64,000 bases of DNA from Clostridium_AD sp050717635. Its GTDB lineage: Bacteria; Bacillota; Clostridia; Clostridiales; Clostridiaceae. Positions within the stretch are counted from its first letter, which is position 1. Each line of letters starts with the position of its first letter. Position numbers and translations under genes: made by a program. The stretch covers positions 1-64,000 of the forward strand of contig NZ_JBOITO010000002.1 of assembly GCF_050717635.1 (NCBI RefSeq). The letters are read 5' to 3'. Of this stretch, positions 52,466 to 60,684 are shown in pieces. The notes beneath the pieces were generated by a model that worked only from the letters and a program-made list of their open reading frames with translations, did no database searches and had not been told where the DNA came from.

Positions 52466-52818
52466 TAAAATATACCTCCTTTAATTTATGAGTATTTATA
52501 GAAAAATTTTATTTTTCTATTTAAGTTCTGCATTATACGGAATTATTGCGAAAAAAATAGTCTTTTATAATGTCAATTAAAAAATAAGGTTAATTAAATG
52601 TATAATACATCAAATATAGTATAATATTATTTTAGGAAAAAATCTACTAAATCTTAAAGCAATTTGTAGTATTGATATATGGAGAGAAAATATTATAAAA
52701 AAATATTCCATTTAGAGTAAAAATTATATATTATTTTTTGATGTTATGTTAATATTACATGAACAGGAAAACTATAACAAAAGAAGGTTATAGACAAAAA
52801 TACTAGGAGTGAATTAAA
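52466..52818. other. Divergent promoter region of hydCBA and the chemoreceptor gene
   Basis: An AT-rich stretch without genes separates the divergent hydC and chemoreceptor genes. On the minus strand a TATAAT lies about 70 bases before hydC, and a TTGACA with no well-spaced -10 lies further out. On the plus strand several TATAAT-like sequences precede the chemoreceptor. No clear Rex operator was seen. Confidence 0.4.
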
Positions 52819-54558
52819 ATGGAAAAAGAAAAAAACAAGAAAACCTCTATAAGTGATAAATTAAGCAAAAGAATTATGTTGTTAATTATTTCAATATTTT
52901 TAGTTATAATTGTTGCTACGTATTTTTTGCTGCAATTAGCCATTAGTAAAGTAGTTGTAGCTATAGGACCGACGGTGACCACAACAATTACCAATCAGTT
53001 AGAAAAGGTAGATTATAATACGTTTTTAAGAGAAAAAGAAAATGGAGAAGTTTATAAGGATATTAATGATGGAATGATATTTTTAGCTGAAAAAGGAAAG
53101 AATGTTATACAAGAGATATCTATTATTACTTTAAATGAAGATAATAAATGGACATACATTATAGATAAATCTAAAGAAAGTCCCGCTAAATTTGGGGATG
53201 TATTTGAAGATGCTACTAATAAAGAGATAATGGATGAAGCTGTAAATAAAGGTAAACCAACCCTCTCAGAGGTTAAGAGAGATGTGGTAAATAGAAAAGC
53301 ATCAATGAATACATACATACCTATAAAGACTATGAATGGAATAAATGCGTTAATAATACTTAAAATTAATTTAGATGTCATATTGAAGACACAACTATTA
53401 ATTTTGCTAGGTCTAATTATATTTTTCATTATAGCTATTTCAATTATAAAATTAATAGTGAATAAGATTACCCGAAGACAGACGATGTCAATAAATATGC
53501 TTGTAGGGAAAATGAGAGATATGTCTAATTTAGAAGGTGATTTAACAAAAAGAATTCAAATAGAAAGCAATGATGAAATAGGGGAACTCGCAGAGTCTAC
53601 CAATGATATGCTAGACACCTTCCAAGAACTTTTATGCCATATTAGTAAAACGTCTAATGAAATTTATCAGGTTAAAGAAAAATTCACGGATGCGTTCCAA
53701 AGAAATGTAGAGGGTTTTAATGAAATGAATATAGTAACGGGAAATATTGCTTCCAGAATAGAGGAACAGACACAGGAACTTACTAGCGCTGCTAGTAATA
53801 TTCATTATGTTAATGACGTAGTGTCTCAAATTGCTGATAATTCTCAAAAGGTTACGCAACAAGCAATAGAAGCTAAAGACAATGCAAGTGCAGGAAATAA
53901 AACTATGATGGAACTTGCAAGTAAGTCTAAAGAAATAGTAGATGAAGTAGGAAATACATCGCAATTAGTTAAAGTGTTAGATGAAAAATCAGAAGCGATA
54001 AACGGCATAGTAGAAGCTATTACATCTATATCAGAACAAACTAATTTATTAGCATTAAATGCTTCTATTGAAGCAGCAAGAGCAGGGGAACAAGGAAGAG
54101 GTTTTGCGGTAGTCGCAGATGAAGTAAGGAAATTAGCAGAGGAGTCATCAAAATCTGCTGAAGAAATATCTGAGCTAATTAAAGAAGTTCAAAGAGGGAT
54201 CGCAGCTGCAGGTGGTTCAATGGAGGGCGTAGCACATAGGGTTAAAAATGTATATAGTTATGTTGAGATAGCAGCTAATAAATTTGATGAAATATCCAGT
54301 TCCATTAGCAAGGTTTCTCAAAACGTTGAAGAGGTATCGGCATCAACTGAAGAAATGTCTGCAAATGCGTCTACTATAAATAATCAGATTGAAAAATTAG
54401 CAAATATCTCAAAAGAAAATAATAATGCTACGGAAAGTGTGGCATCCAGCATACAGTATGGAGTAAATGAGATGGTAAATTTACAGGTCGTATTGAAAGA
54501 ATTAGATAATTCTACTGTGGAACTAATGAATCGGTTATCAAAGTTAAAATTAAAATAA
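52819..54558 (+). CDS. Methyl-accepting chemotaxis protein
   Basis: The 579-residue receptor has a membrane helix at residues 19-40 (IMLLIISIFLVIIVATYFLL) and an extracytoplasmic sensor of about 150 residues. A second helix (LLILLGLIIFFIIAISIIKLIV), a HAMP domain (about residues 215-270) and a long coiled-coil signalling domain follow. The hairpin tip reads ISEQTNLLALNASIEAARAGEQGRGFAVVADEVRKLAEES, the hallmark of the family. It modulates CheA at the membrane. The ligand is unknown. It is next to, and divergent from, the hydrogenase operon. Confidence 0.92.
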   Translation: MEKEKNKKTSISDKLSKRIMLLIISIFLVIIVATYFLLQLAISKVVVAIGPTVTTTITNQLEKVDYNTFLREKENGEVYKDINDGMIFLAEKGKNVIQEISIITLNEDNKWTYIIDKSKESPAKFGDVFEDATNKEIMDEAVNKGKPTLSEVKRDVVNRKASMNTYIPIKTMNGINALIILKINLDVILKTQLLILLGLIIFFIIAISIIKLIVNKITRRQTMSINMLVGKMRDMSNLEGDLTKRIQIESNDEIGELAESTNDMLDTFQELLCHISKTSNEIYQVKEKFTDAFQRNVEGFNEMNIVTGNIASRIEEQTQELTSAASNIHYVNDVVSQIADNSQKVTQQAIEAKDNASAGNKTMMELASKSKEIVDEVGNTSQLVKVLDEKSEAINGIVEAITSISEQTNLLALNASIEAARAGEQGRGFAVVADEVRKLAEESSKSAEEISELIKEVQRGIAAAGGSMEGVAHRVKNVYSYVEIAANKFDEISSSISKVSQNVEEVSASTEEMSANASTINNQIEKLANISKENNNATESVASSIQYGVNEMVNLQVVLKELDNSTVELMNRLSKLKLK

Positions 54559-54706
54559 AGGTGAATTTATTTTTACATTATGGATATAATGTACTAAATA
54601 AAAAGAAATTAAGCTATAACGTAAAATTAAGTTGACTTATTGAATTTATAATCTAAAATGAGACATATATAATAATATAAATTAACAATAGAAAGGGGAT
54701 TTATTA

Positions 54707-54919
54707 ATGAAGAAAAAAATATATATTGATGGAATGAGTTGTAGTCATTGTGTAAGCCATGTAAAAGAAGCGCTATTAGACCTTGGTGCTATAAAAGTAA
54801 AAGTTGACTTAGAAGAGAAGTTTGCAATGGCAGAATTTGATGATGAAGTAAGTGATAATGATATTACTGACGCAATTGAAGAAGTAGGATATGAAGTTAC
54901 TGAAATAGAAGAAGATTAA
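54707..54919 (+). CDS. copZ: Copper-chaperone-like heavy-metal-associated protein
   Basis: The 70-residue HMA-domain protein has the metal motif GMSCSHC with both cysteines and a beta-alpha-beta-beta-alpha-beta layout ending in an acidic tail (EIEED). It would bind Cu(I) in the cytoplasm and pass it to a transporter, though no copper ATPase is adjacent. It has an AAAGGGG site. The terminator at 54968 follows. Confidence 0.85.
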   Translation: MKKKIYIDGMSCSHCVSHVKEALLDLGAIKVKVDLEEKFAMAEFDDEVSDNDITDAIEEVGYEVTEIEED

Positions 54920-54967
54920 TATAACAAATACTAATTTTCTTTATTATAAATTGTTTAGATAACAATT

Positions 54968-55012
54968 AATATAGCCCCTGTTCATTAATTGAACAGGGGC
55001 TATATTAATTAA
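54968..55012. terminator. Bidirectional terminator between copZ and the phosphodiesterase gene
   Basis: AATATAGCCCCTGTTCA pairs perfectly with TGAACAGGGGCTATATT around a TTAAT loop. The two genes converge on it, and both strands have T-rich flanks. Confidence 0.9.
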
Positions 55013-55496
55013 AAAATTTTAGCTGAACATTTATTTGCTTATCTTGTATTTCTAGAATAATATAGGAGTACCATGGCTCACGGCGCTTATAAGAGGGTGA
55101 ACCTGGATTTATCATAAGTATCTTGTTCTTAGTTAGGATAAGCGGCTGATGACTATGGCCAAAAATAATTATATCTACTCTATCATTAATAAATGTATTG
55201 TAGGCGCTGTCTAGAGTGCTTTTAGAGCCGCCGTGGCCATGGTACAAACCAATCTTATATCCTTCTATAGGTATAATCATTTTTTCTTTTAATAAATCCC
55301 TGATATATCCTTTATCATTATTTCCCCATACTCCAATAAAGTTTTTATGTTCTCTTAATTTTGAGACAACAGTCGAGGAAACATAATCACCTGCATGAAT
55401 TATCATATCAGCTTCTTTAGATAAATTATCAATAAATTTAAAAAGTTTATCGCTATGTTTTTTTACATGAGTATCAGATATTATTGCAATTTTCAT
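55005..55496 (-). CDS. YfcE-type metallophosphoesterase
   Basis: The 163-residue calcineurin-like phosphoesterase has the metal-binding motifs ISDTHVKK, HAGDYVS, GNND and GHSHQP plus the HGHG in LYHGHGG. This matches the MJ0936/YfcE/YsnB group of manganese-dependent phosphodiesterases. Length is normal. It has an AAGGTGATG ribosome site. The natural substrate of this group is not known. Confidence 0.88.
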   Translation of the reverse strand: MKIAIISDTHVKKHSDKLFKFIDNLSKEADMIIHAGDYVSSTVVSKLREHKNFIGVWGNNDKGYIRDLLKEKMIIPIEGYKIGLYHGHGGSKSTLDSAYNTFINDRVDIIIFGHSHQPLILTKNKILMINPGSPSYKRREPWYSYIILEIQDKQINVQLKFFN

Positions 55497-55674
55497 AATG
55501 CATCACCTTATCTATTATATTATCTTATATTATGCTTTGATACACAATTTAGTATTCAATTATTTAATTCTTAGTTTATAATTATACTTATATAATATAT
55601 CTGCTATAATTATCATATAGTTATAAGTAGTATTTTTTTGAATTTAAATATAAATTAAAACATGAGGAGAAAAA

Positions 55675-56385
55675 ATGAGCGGAACAGAAGATATAGTCTA
55701 TGTTTTAGAGCAAACAGGAATAAATATAAAGCATGAGAAGTCTTTGCACTCATCTATTAAGCAATGGTATGCTGTACCAGGAGATAGATTAGAAGTAAAA
55801 GTAGACAAGTATATAATTGATTTAGTAAGAGAAGATTCATTAATAGAAATACAGACAAGAAATTTTAGTGCAATTGGAAATAAACTTAGAGAACTTATTA
55901 AGTATAATAAGGTTAGGTTAGTACATCCTATAGCTATTGAAAAATATATAGTAACAATAGGAGAATTGGATGAAATAATTAGTAGAAGGAAATCTCCTAA
56001 GAAAGGAAAACTTGTAGACTTATTTGATGAGCTAGTTAGGATTTCTGATTTGATACTAGAAGAAAATTTCATGCTAGAGATCTTAATGACTAAACAGGAA
56101 GAAATAAGATGTAATGATGGAAAAGGTAGTTGGAGACGAAAAGGTATAAGTATTAGCGATAGAAAATTAGTAGAGGTAGTAGAAAAAGTCGTATTCAAAG
56201 AAAAAGAAGATTTTCTTATCTTTTTACCAAAAGGATTACCTGAGAGTTTCACTAATAAAAATTTAGCCGCAGAACTTAAGATTACTATTTTTAAGGCAAG
56301 AAAAGTAACATATTGTTTAAGGAAAATGGAAATTATAAAACAAATAGGTAAAAACAAAAACGAAATTATATTCGGAAGGTGGTAA
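55675..56385 (+). CDS. Uncharacterised protein with nuclease-like motif and C-terminal winged helix
   Basis: No named function is recognised. The 236-residue protein has near its N-terminus LEVKVDKYIIDLVREDSLIEIQTRNFSAIGNKL. Its ID...EIQ spacing resembles the D...ExK/ExQ core of PD-(D/E)XK nuclease folds. The C-terminal part (SFTNKNLAAELKITIFKARKVTYCLRKMEIIKQIGKNKNEIIFGR) looks like a winged helix. Basic linkers (RRKSPKKGK) lie between. It is four bases upstream of a DMT exporter gene and thus cotranscribed with it. The fold assignment is an inference from motif spacing only. Confidence 0.55.
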   Translation: MSGTEDIVYVLEQTGINIKHEKSLHSSIKQWYAVPGDRLEVKVDKYIIDLVREDSLIEIQTRNFSAIGNKLRELIKYNKVRLVHPIAIEKYIVTIGELDEIISRRKSPKKGKLVDLFDELVRISDLILEENFMLEILMTKQEEIRCNDGKGSWRRKGISISDRKLVEVVEKVVFKEKEDFLIFLPKGLPESFTNKNLAAELKITIFKARKVTYCLRKMEIIKQIGKNKNEIIFGRW

Positions 56386-56388
56386 AGA

Positions 56389-57255
56389 ATGGACAACAAA
56401 CCCAAAGCAATTACACTTATACTGATATCCGCTTTAGCATTTTCAATAATGGGAGCAATGGTAAAGCTTTCAGGTGACATTCCACTTTTTGAAAAAGTGT
56501 TTTATAGAAATTTAGTAAGTTTAGGTATGGCATATATTATGATAAAAAATAATAAGGCAAGTTTGTTTGGTAAGAAAGAAAACCAGAAATATTTACTTTC
56601 TAGGTCTCTACTGGGTCTTCTAGGTGTAATACTTAGTTTTTATGCACTGAATAATTTAGTGCTTTCAGATGCAAGTATGTTAAATAAAATATCGCCTTTT
56701 TTTGTAACATTATTTGCCGCAATCTTTTTAAAGGAGAAGCTTTCTAAAATACAAATACCTGTTTTAATTATTGTGTTTAGTGGAGCGCTATTTATTATTA
56801 AACCGCAATTTAATTTTTCAGTACTACCATCACTTTCGGGATTTATATCTGCTATGTGTGCGGGAGCAGCCTATACATTAATACGATTCTTAAGGGAAAG
56901 GGAAAAGGCGGCGACTATTGTATTTTATTTTTCCTTTATTTCAGTGGTAGTAATGTTTCCACTAATGATGATGAATTATCAAAAACCTACTATAATTCAA
57001 TTTATATACTTAGCTTGTGTGGGAGTTTTTGCGGGGATTGGACAATTCACGTTAACCAATGCTTATAGATATGCACCAGCAGCAGAAGTATCAATTTATG
57101 ATTATACTAGTATAGTGTTTTCTGCAATTATAGGATTTATTGTTTGGTCGGAACTTCCAGATTACTTAAGTGCTATAGGAACATTTCTAATTATAGCAGC
57201 AGCAATTTTTACTTATATTTACAACCGGAAAAGAACTTTAAAAACAGAAACTTAA
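56389..57255 (+). CDS. DMT-superfamily (EamA) transporter
   Basis: The 288-residue protein has ten predicted membrane helices arranged as two EamA repeats, beginning KAITLILISALAFSIMGAMVKLSGDIPLFEKVFYRNLVS and with the second repeat starting near GFISAMCAGAAYTLIRFLR. The conserved YAPAAEVSIYDYTSIVFSAIIGFIVWSE sits in the last third. Such proteins export metabolites such as amino acids or riboflavin-type compounds. The start is four bases after the unknown gene, with GGTGG as ribosome site. Confidence 0.88.
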   Translation: MDNKPKAITLILISALAFSIMGAMVKLSGDIPLFEKVFYRNLVSLGMAYIMIKNNKASLFGKKENQKYLLSRSLLGLLGVILSFYALNNLVLSDASMLNKISPFFVTLFAAIFLKEKLSKIQIPVLIIVFSGALFIIKPQFNFSVLPSLSGFISAMCAGAAYTLIRFLREREKAATIVFYFSFISVVVMFPLMMMNYQKPTIIQFIYLACVGVFAGIGQFTLTNAYRYAPAAEVSIYDYTSIVFSAIIGFIVWSELPDYLSAIGTFLIIAAAIFTYIYNRKRTLKTET

Positions 57256-57397
57256 TTATACAAGTTTGTGATAAGTTTTATTAATGGTAAAAAATATCTA
57301 GTATTAATTTACAAATTATCTTTTTAGGTAATATATTATAGGGTATAATATAAATATATTATAAGTGCAAATTAGGAATATTAGGAGGTGTAAATAT

Positions 57398-58375
57398 ATG
57401 GACAAGAAAAAAGTTTACATTACAAGAAGAATACCAGATGAGGCTATTGAACTTTTGGAAGAGCATTTTGATGTGGAAATCAATCCGCAAGATAGAGCAC
57501 TATTAAGAGAAGAGTTGTTAGAAAAGGTAAAAAATACAGATGCTGTACTATGTGTAATAACTGATATTATTGATAAAGAGGTGTTTGAAGCAGCTGGAAT
57601 TAAGTGTAAGATATTTGCCAATTATGGTGTTGGGTACAACAACATTGATATAGTTTCTGCAACCCAAATGGGAGTCATAGTTACAAACACACCTGGAGTA
57701 CTAGATGATGCTACTGCAGACCTTGCATGGGCACTTCTTATGGCAGTATCTAGAAGAATAGTATCAGCAGATAAATTTACAAGGAACGGTGCATTTCAAG
57801 CTTGGGATCCTATGATGTTTCTTGGACGGGACATTACCGGAAAGACCTTAGGTCTTGTAGGAGCAGGTAGAATTGGTTTTAACTTTGCAAAAAAAGCTAA
57901 GGCTTTTGATATGAAATTACTTTACACTGGACCAAGGAGAAATTCTAAAATAGAAAATGAATTAGGTGCTATTTATGTGGATAAAGAAACGCTTTTAATA
58001 GAATCAGACTTTGTTTCCCTACATGTACCCCTTTTGCCTTCTACCACTCATTATATTGGAGAAAAAGAATTTTCTATTATGAAAAAAACTTCGGTTATTG
58101 TTAATACATCTAGAGGGGCAGTAGTTGACGAAAAAGCATTAGTTAAGGCCCTTAAGTCTGGTGAAATATGGGGAGCTGGACTTGACGTGTATGAACACGA
58201 GCCGGATATAGAACCAGAACTTTTAGACATGTATAATGTTGTAATAGTACCACACATTGCTTCGGCTACAATGGAAACAAGAACAAATATGGGATTGATT
58301 GCGGCTAAGAATATTATTAAAGTTCTTGCAGGTGAAAAGCCAGATACTTGCGTTAATACGGAAGTATTAAAATAA
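57398..58375 (+). CDS. D-isomer-specific 2-hydroxyacid dehydrogenase
   Basis: ATG 57398 after TTAGGAGG gives 325 residues. The NAD-binding fold has GLVGAGRIGFNFAKKAKAFDMKLLYTGPRR. Catalytic residues are the arginine in VNTSRGAVVDEKAL, the glutamate in GLDVYEHEP and the histidine in VVPHIASATMETR. It resembles glyoxylate/hydroxypyruvate reductases and D-glycerate dehydrogenases (GyaR type). It would interconvert D-glycerate and hydroxypyruvate or reduce glyoxylate, fitting a link to purine breakdown downstream. A terminator follows. Confidence 0.88.
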   Translation: MDKKKVYITRRIPDEAIELLEEHFDVEINPQDRALLREELLEKVKNTDAVLCVITDIIDKEVFEAAGIKCKIFANYGVGYNNIDIVSATQMGVIVTNTPGVLDDATADLAWALLMAVSRRIVSADKFTRNGAFQAWDPMMFLGRDITGKTLGLVGAGRIGFNFAKKAKAFDMKLLYTGPRRNSKIENELGAIYVDKETLLIESDFVSLHVPLLPSTTHYIGEKEFSIMKKTSVIVNTSRGAVVDEKALVKALKSGEIWGAGLDVYEHEPDIEPELLDMYNVVIVPHIASATMETRTNMGLIAAKNIIKVLAGEKPDTCVNTEVLK

Positions 58376-58382
58376 ATACTAT

Positions 58383-58422
58383 AAAAGTACTACCGTTTAT
58401 TTAAAGGGGTAGTACTTTTTTT
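58383..58422 (+). terminator. Terminator after the 2-hydroxyacid dehydrogenase
   Basis: AAAAGTACTACC pairs with GGTAGTACTTTT around a 13-base loop and is followed by a T-run. It also lies just past the end of the converging regulator gene. Confidence 0.85.
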
Positions 58423-58434
58423 AGTTCCGCCTAT

Positions 58435-59079
58435 TTAAATAACTTTATTTTTGATATCTATATAATTGTATATGGAGTATTTTGAAATACCGAAAAATTC
58501 CGCAGTTTTATCGCCAGCCTTTGTAATTAAGAAGGCTCCAGCATCATTTAGAAATTGAATAGCTTCTATCTTTTGCTCCTTACTCATAAGTGCAACTGGT
58601 CTACCTATTTTTTTTACAGATTCATCCAATAAGTCATCTAGGAGTTGATTTACATTTTGAGGAATTTTATTTGGTTCCTCAATATCTTCTCCATAATTAA
58701 TTAAAGAGTCTAAACAGTTTTTAGCAATAGTTAGCTCAGTAATGTCGTAATTAATAGAGAATATTCCTGTAGGCTTATTTTCATTATCTCGTATATATAT
58801 GGTACTTGATTTTAAAATCTTACCATCGTAAGTCTTTGTAATATAACTTAATTTATCTTCCAGTGAATCAGAAACATGTTTTAGCGCATTTAAAACAATG
58901 CGGGATGCATTAGTACTTGTGGTTCTATGTGTAACGTCACCATTTTCAATAAATATAATTGGATAATCTACATCTCCAGAAGATAGGTCGTGAATAACTA
59001 CTTCACAGTTTCTACCAAATTGGGATGAAATACCTTTTGCTAATCTTTTTAAAAAATCTAAATTAGAATCATTATTCAT
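58435..59079 (-). CDS. YheO-type PAS/helix-turn-helix regulator
   Basis: This 214-residue protein has an N-terminal YheO-like PAS domain (FLKRLAKGISSQFGRNCEVVIHDL, SSTIYIRDNENKPTGIFSINYDITEL). A C-terminal helix-turn-helix (MSKEQKIEAIQFLNDAGAFLITKAGDKTAEFFGISKYSIYNYI) follows. Family members regulate purine or amino-acid catabolism genes in anaerobes. It is divergent from the nucleobase permease and the purine-degrading genes, which makes it their likely regulator, sensing a purine or derivative. Confidence 0.85.
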   Translation of the reverse strand: MNNDSNLDFLKRLAKGISSQFGRNCEVVIHDLSSGDVDYPIIFIENGDVTHRTTSTNASRIVLNALKHVSDSLEDKLSYITKTYDGKILKSSTIYIRDNENKPTGIFSINYDITELTIAKNCLDSLINYGEDIEEPNKIPQNVNQLLDDLLDESVKKIGRPVALMSKEQKIEAIQFLNDAGAFLITKAGDKTAEFFGISKYSIYNYIDIKNKVI

Positions 59080-59226
59080 ATAAATAACCTCACAATTCGT
59101 ATAATTAATCTAAAATTAAAAGAATTTTACAAAAATTTTATAATTTAAGTATATCAATATTTATTTTTAAAATCAATACAATTTACAAAAATATTTTTGA
59201 ATTGCAAAAATATTATGAAAATCATA

Positions 59227-59255
59227 TTGACTTTTATTTAGAGTAATGATAATCT
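59227..59255 (+). promoter_or_regulatory. Promoter of the purine catabolism operon
   Basis: TTGACT (59227-59232) and TAATCT (59250-59255) are 17 bases apart, ahead of the permease gene start at 59292. The segment between and across the -10, TTAGAGTAATGATAATCTAA, is an imperfect palindrome and a candidate binding site for the divergent regulator. Confidence 0.55.
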
Positions 59256-59291
59256 AAAAAATATAAAGAGTATACATAGGGAGGCTATATT

Positions 59292-60647
59292 ATGAGTACA
59301 GTAAATTCATCTAAGGACAATGGTGGTATTTTGTATAAGATCGATGATAAACCACCATTCCACATATCAATTTTACTTGCTTTTCAGCACATAATGGCAG
59401 CATTCGGGGGCATTGTAGCAGTACCATTAATAATTGGTGGAGCTTTAGGACTACCAGGGGAAGACGTTGCATTTTTAGTAAGTGCTGCAATATTTGCAGC
59501 AGGTATAGCAACTTTTATTCAAGCTAGAGGGATTGGTCCTGTAGGGGCTAGGGTACCATGTGTTATGGGAACTGATTTTACATTTGTTGGACCATCTATA
59601 GCTGTTGGATCTGCTCTTGGATTACCAGGAATATTTGGAGCAACAATAATGGGGTCCTTCATTGAAATCGTTTTAAGTCGGTTTATTAAGCCTTTAAGAA
59701 AGTTTTTTCCACCAATTGTAACAGGGACAGTTGTTATGTTAATTGGTCTTACTTTATTACCCGTAGCAATAGATTGGTCTGCTGGTGGATTTGGTGCTAA
59801 AGATTATGGTAGTGTTAGAAACGTAAGTATTGCGTTTTCAGTAATGATTGTAATTACATTATTAAATAGATACGGTAAAGGACTTGTTTCTTCTGCATCA
59901 GTTATCATTGGGTTAATATTTGGCTATATAATATGTTTCCCACTGGGAATGCTTGATTTATCACAAATTACGAATGCTAGCATCATTGCTTTCCCATCAC
60001 CATTTAAATATGGTATTACTTTTAAGTTTTCAGCATTTGCTGCATTTATTATAGCTTATTTAGTTACAACCGTTGAGACAGTAGGAGTTCTTATGGCTAT
60101 TGGAGAAGCATCAGGTAAAGATATATCATCTGATGATATTTCAAAAGGTATACTTGCTGATGGAGTTGGATCACTTATAGCAGGGTGCGTAAATGCTGGA
60201 CCTAATACATCCTTTTCACAAAATGTTGGACTTATACCAATTACTAGAGTTGCAAGTAAATCTGTAGTTGCTCTTGCAGGAATACTTTTAATGATATTAG
60301 GTATATTCCCTAAATTTGGAGCACTTGTCTCTATTATGCCAGAACCAGTTTTAGGTGGTGCAGGTATTATAATGTTTGGAATGGTTATATCCGCAGGAAT
60401 TAAAACAATTCAAAAGGTTAATCTTAACAACAGAAACATGCTTATTCTAGCTATTTCACTTGGAATAGGTCTAGGTGTTACTGTAAGGCCTGATTTTTTA
60501 AGTAGTATGCCTTCAGCTGTTAAAAGTTTCTTTTCTTCAGGTATAAGTGCAGGTACAGTAGTGGCTTTATTACTTAACGTAATATTAAAAGAAGAAACTC
60601 CTTCAAACTTAAATTCTAAAATTGGTTCAAAAACAATTGAACAATAA
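59292..60647 (+). CDS. Nucleobase:cation symporter (NCS2, xanthine/uracil permease type)
   Basis: The 451-residue membrane protein has about 14 helices. NCS2 features are FQHIMAAFGGIVAVPLIIGGALGLPGEDVAFLVSAAIFAAGIATFIQ, GTVVMLIGLTLLPVAIDW, the conserved VTTVETVGVLMAIGEASGK and GCVNAGPNTSFSQNVGLIPITRVASK (NxGxTxFxQNxG type). It imports purine bases with a proton or sodium ion. GGGAGG is the ribosome site. It is the first gene of the purine catabolism cluster. A purine such as xanthine or uric acid is likely, given the enzymes downstream. Confidence 0.9.
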   Translation: MSTVNSSKDNGGILYKIDDKPPFHISILLAFQHIMAAFGGIVAVPLIIGGALGLPGEDVAFLVSAAIFAAGIATFIQARGIGPVGARVPCVMGTDFTFVGPSIAVGSALGLPGIFGATIMGSFIEIVLSRFIKPLRKFFPPIVTGTVVMLIGLTLLPVAIDWSAGGFGAKDYGSVRNVSIAFSVMIVITLLNRYGKGLVSSASVIIGLIFGYIICFPLGMLDLSQITNASIIAFPSPFKYGITFKFSAFAAFIIAYLVTTVETVGVLMAIGEASGKDISSDDISKGILADGVGSLIAGCVNAGPNTSFSQNVGLIPITRVASKSVVALAGILLMILGIFPKFGALVSIMPEPVLGGAGIIMFGMVISAGIKTIQKVNLNNRNMLILAISLGIGLGVTVRPDFLSSMPSAVKSFFSSGISAGTVVALLLNVILKEETPSNLNSKIGSKTIEQ

Positions 60648-60684
60648 AATATATTAAAGGAAGTACCTAGGGAGGATTAGTACT

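Noticed and set aside
52466..52640. Rex operator before the hydrogenase operon
   Set aside because: No TTGTTAA-N4-TTAACAA-type palindrome was found; only AT-rich partial matches occur.
55698..56480. A 260-codon open frame on the minus strand across the unknown gene
   Set aside because: It is low-complexity, rich in Ser, Ile and Leu as expected from the antisense of an AT-rich gene, has no ribosome binding site, and overlaps a better frame with good start signals and near-coupling to the exporter.
59080..59291. Purine riboswitch upstream of the nucleobase permease
   Set aside because: The 210-bp region is too AT-rich and lacks aptamer stems. The promoter lies only about 40 bases before the gene, leaving no room for an aptamer in the leader.
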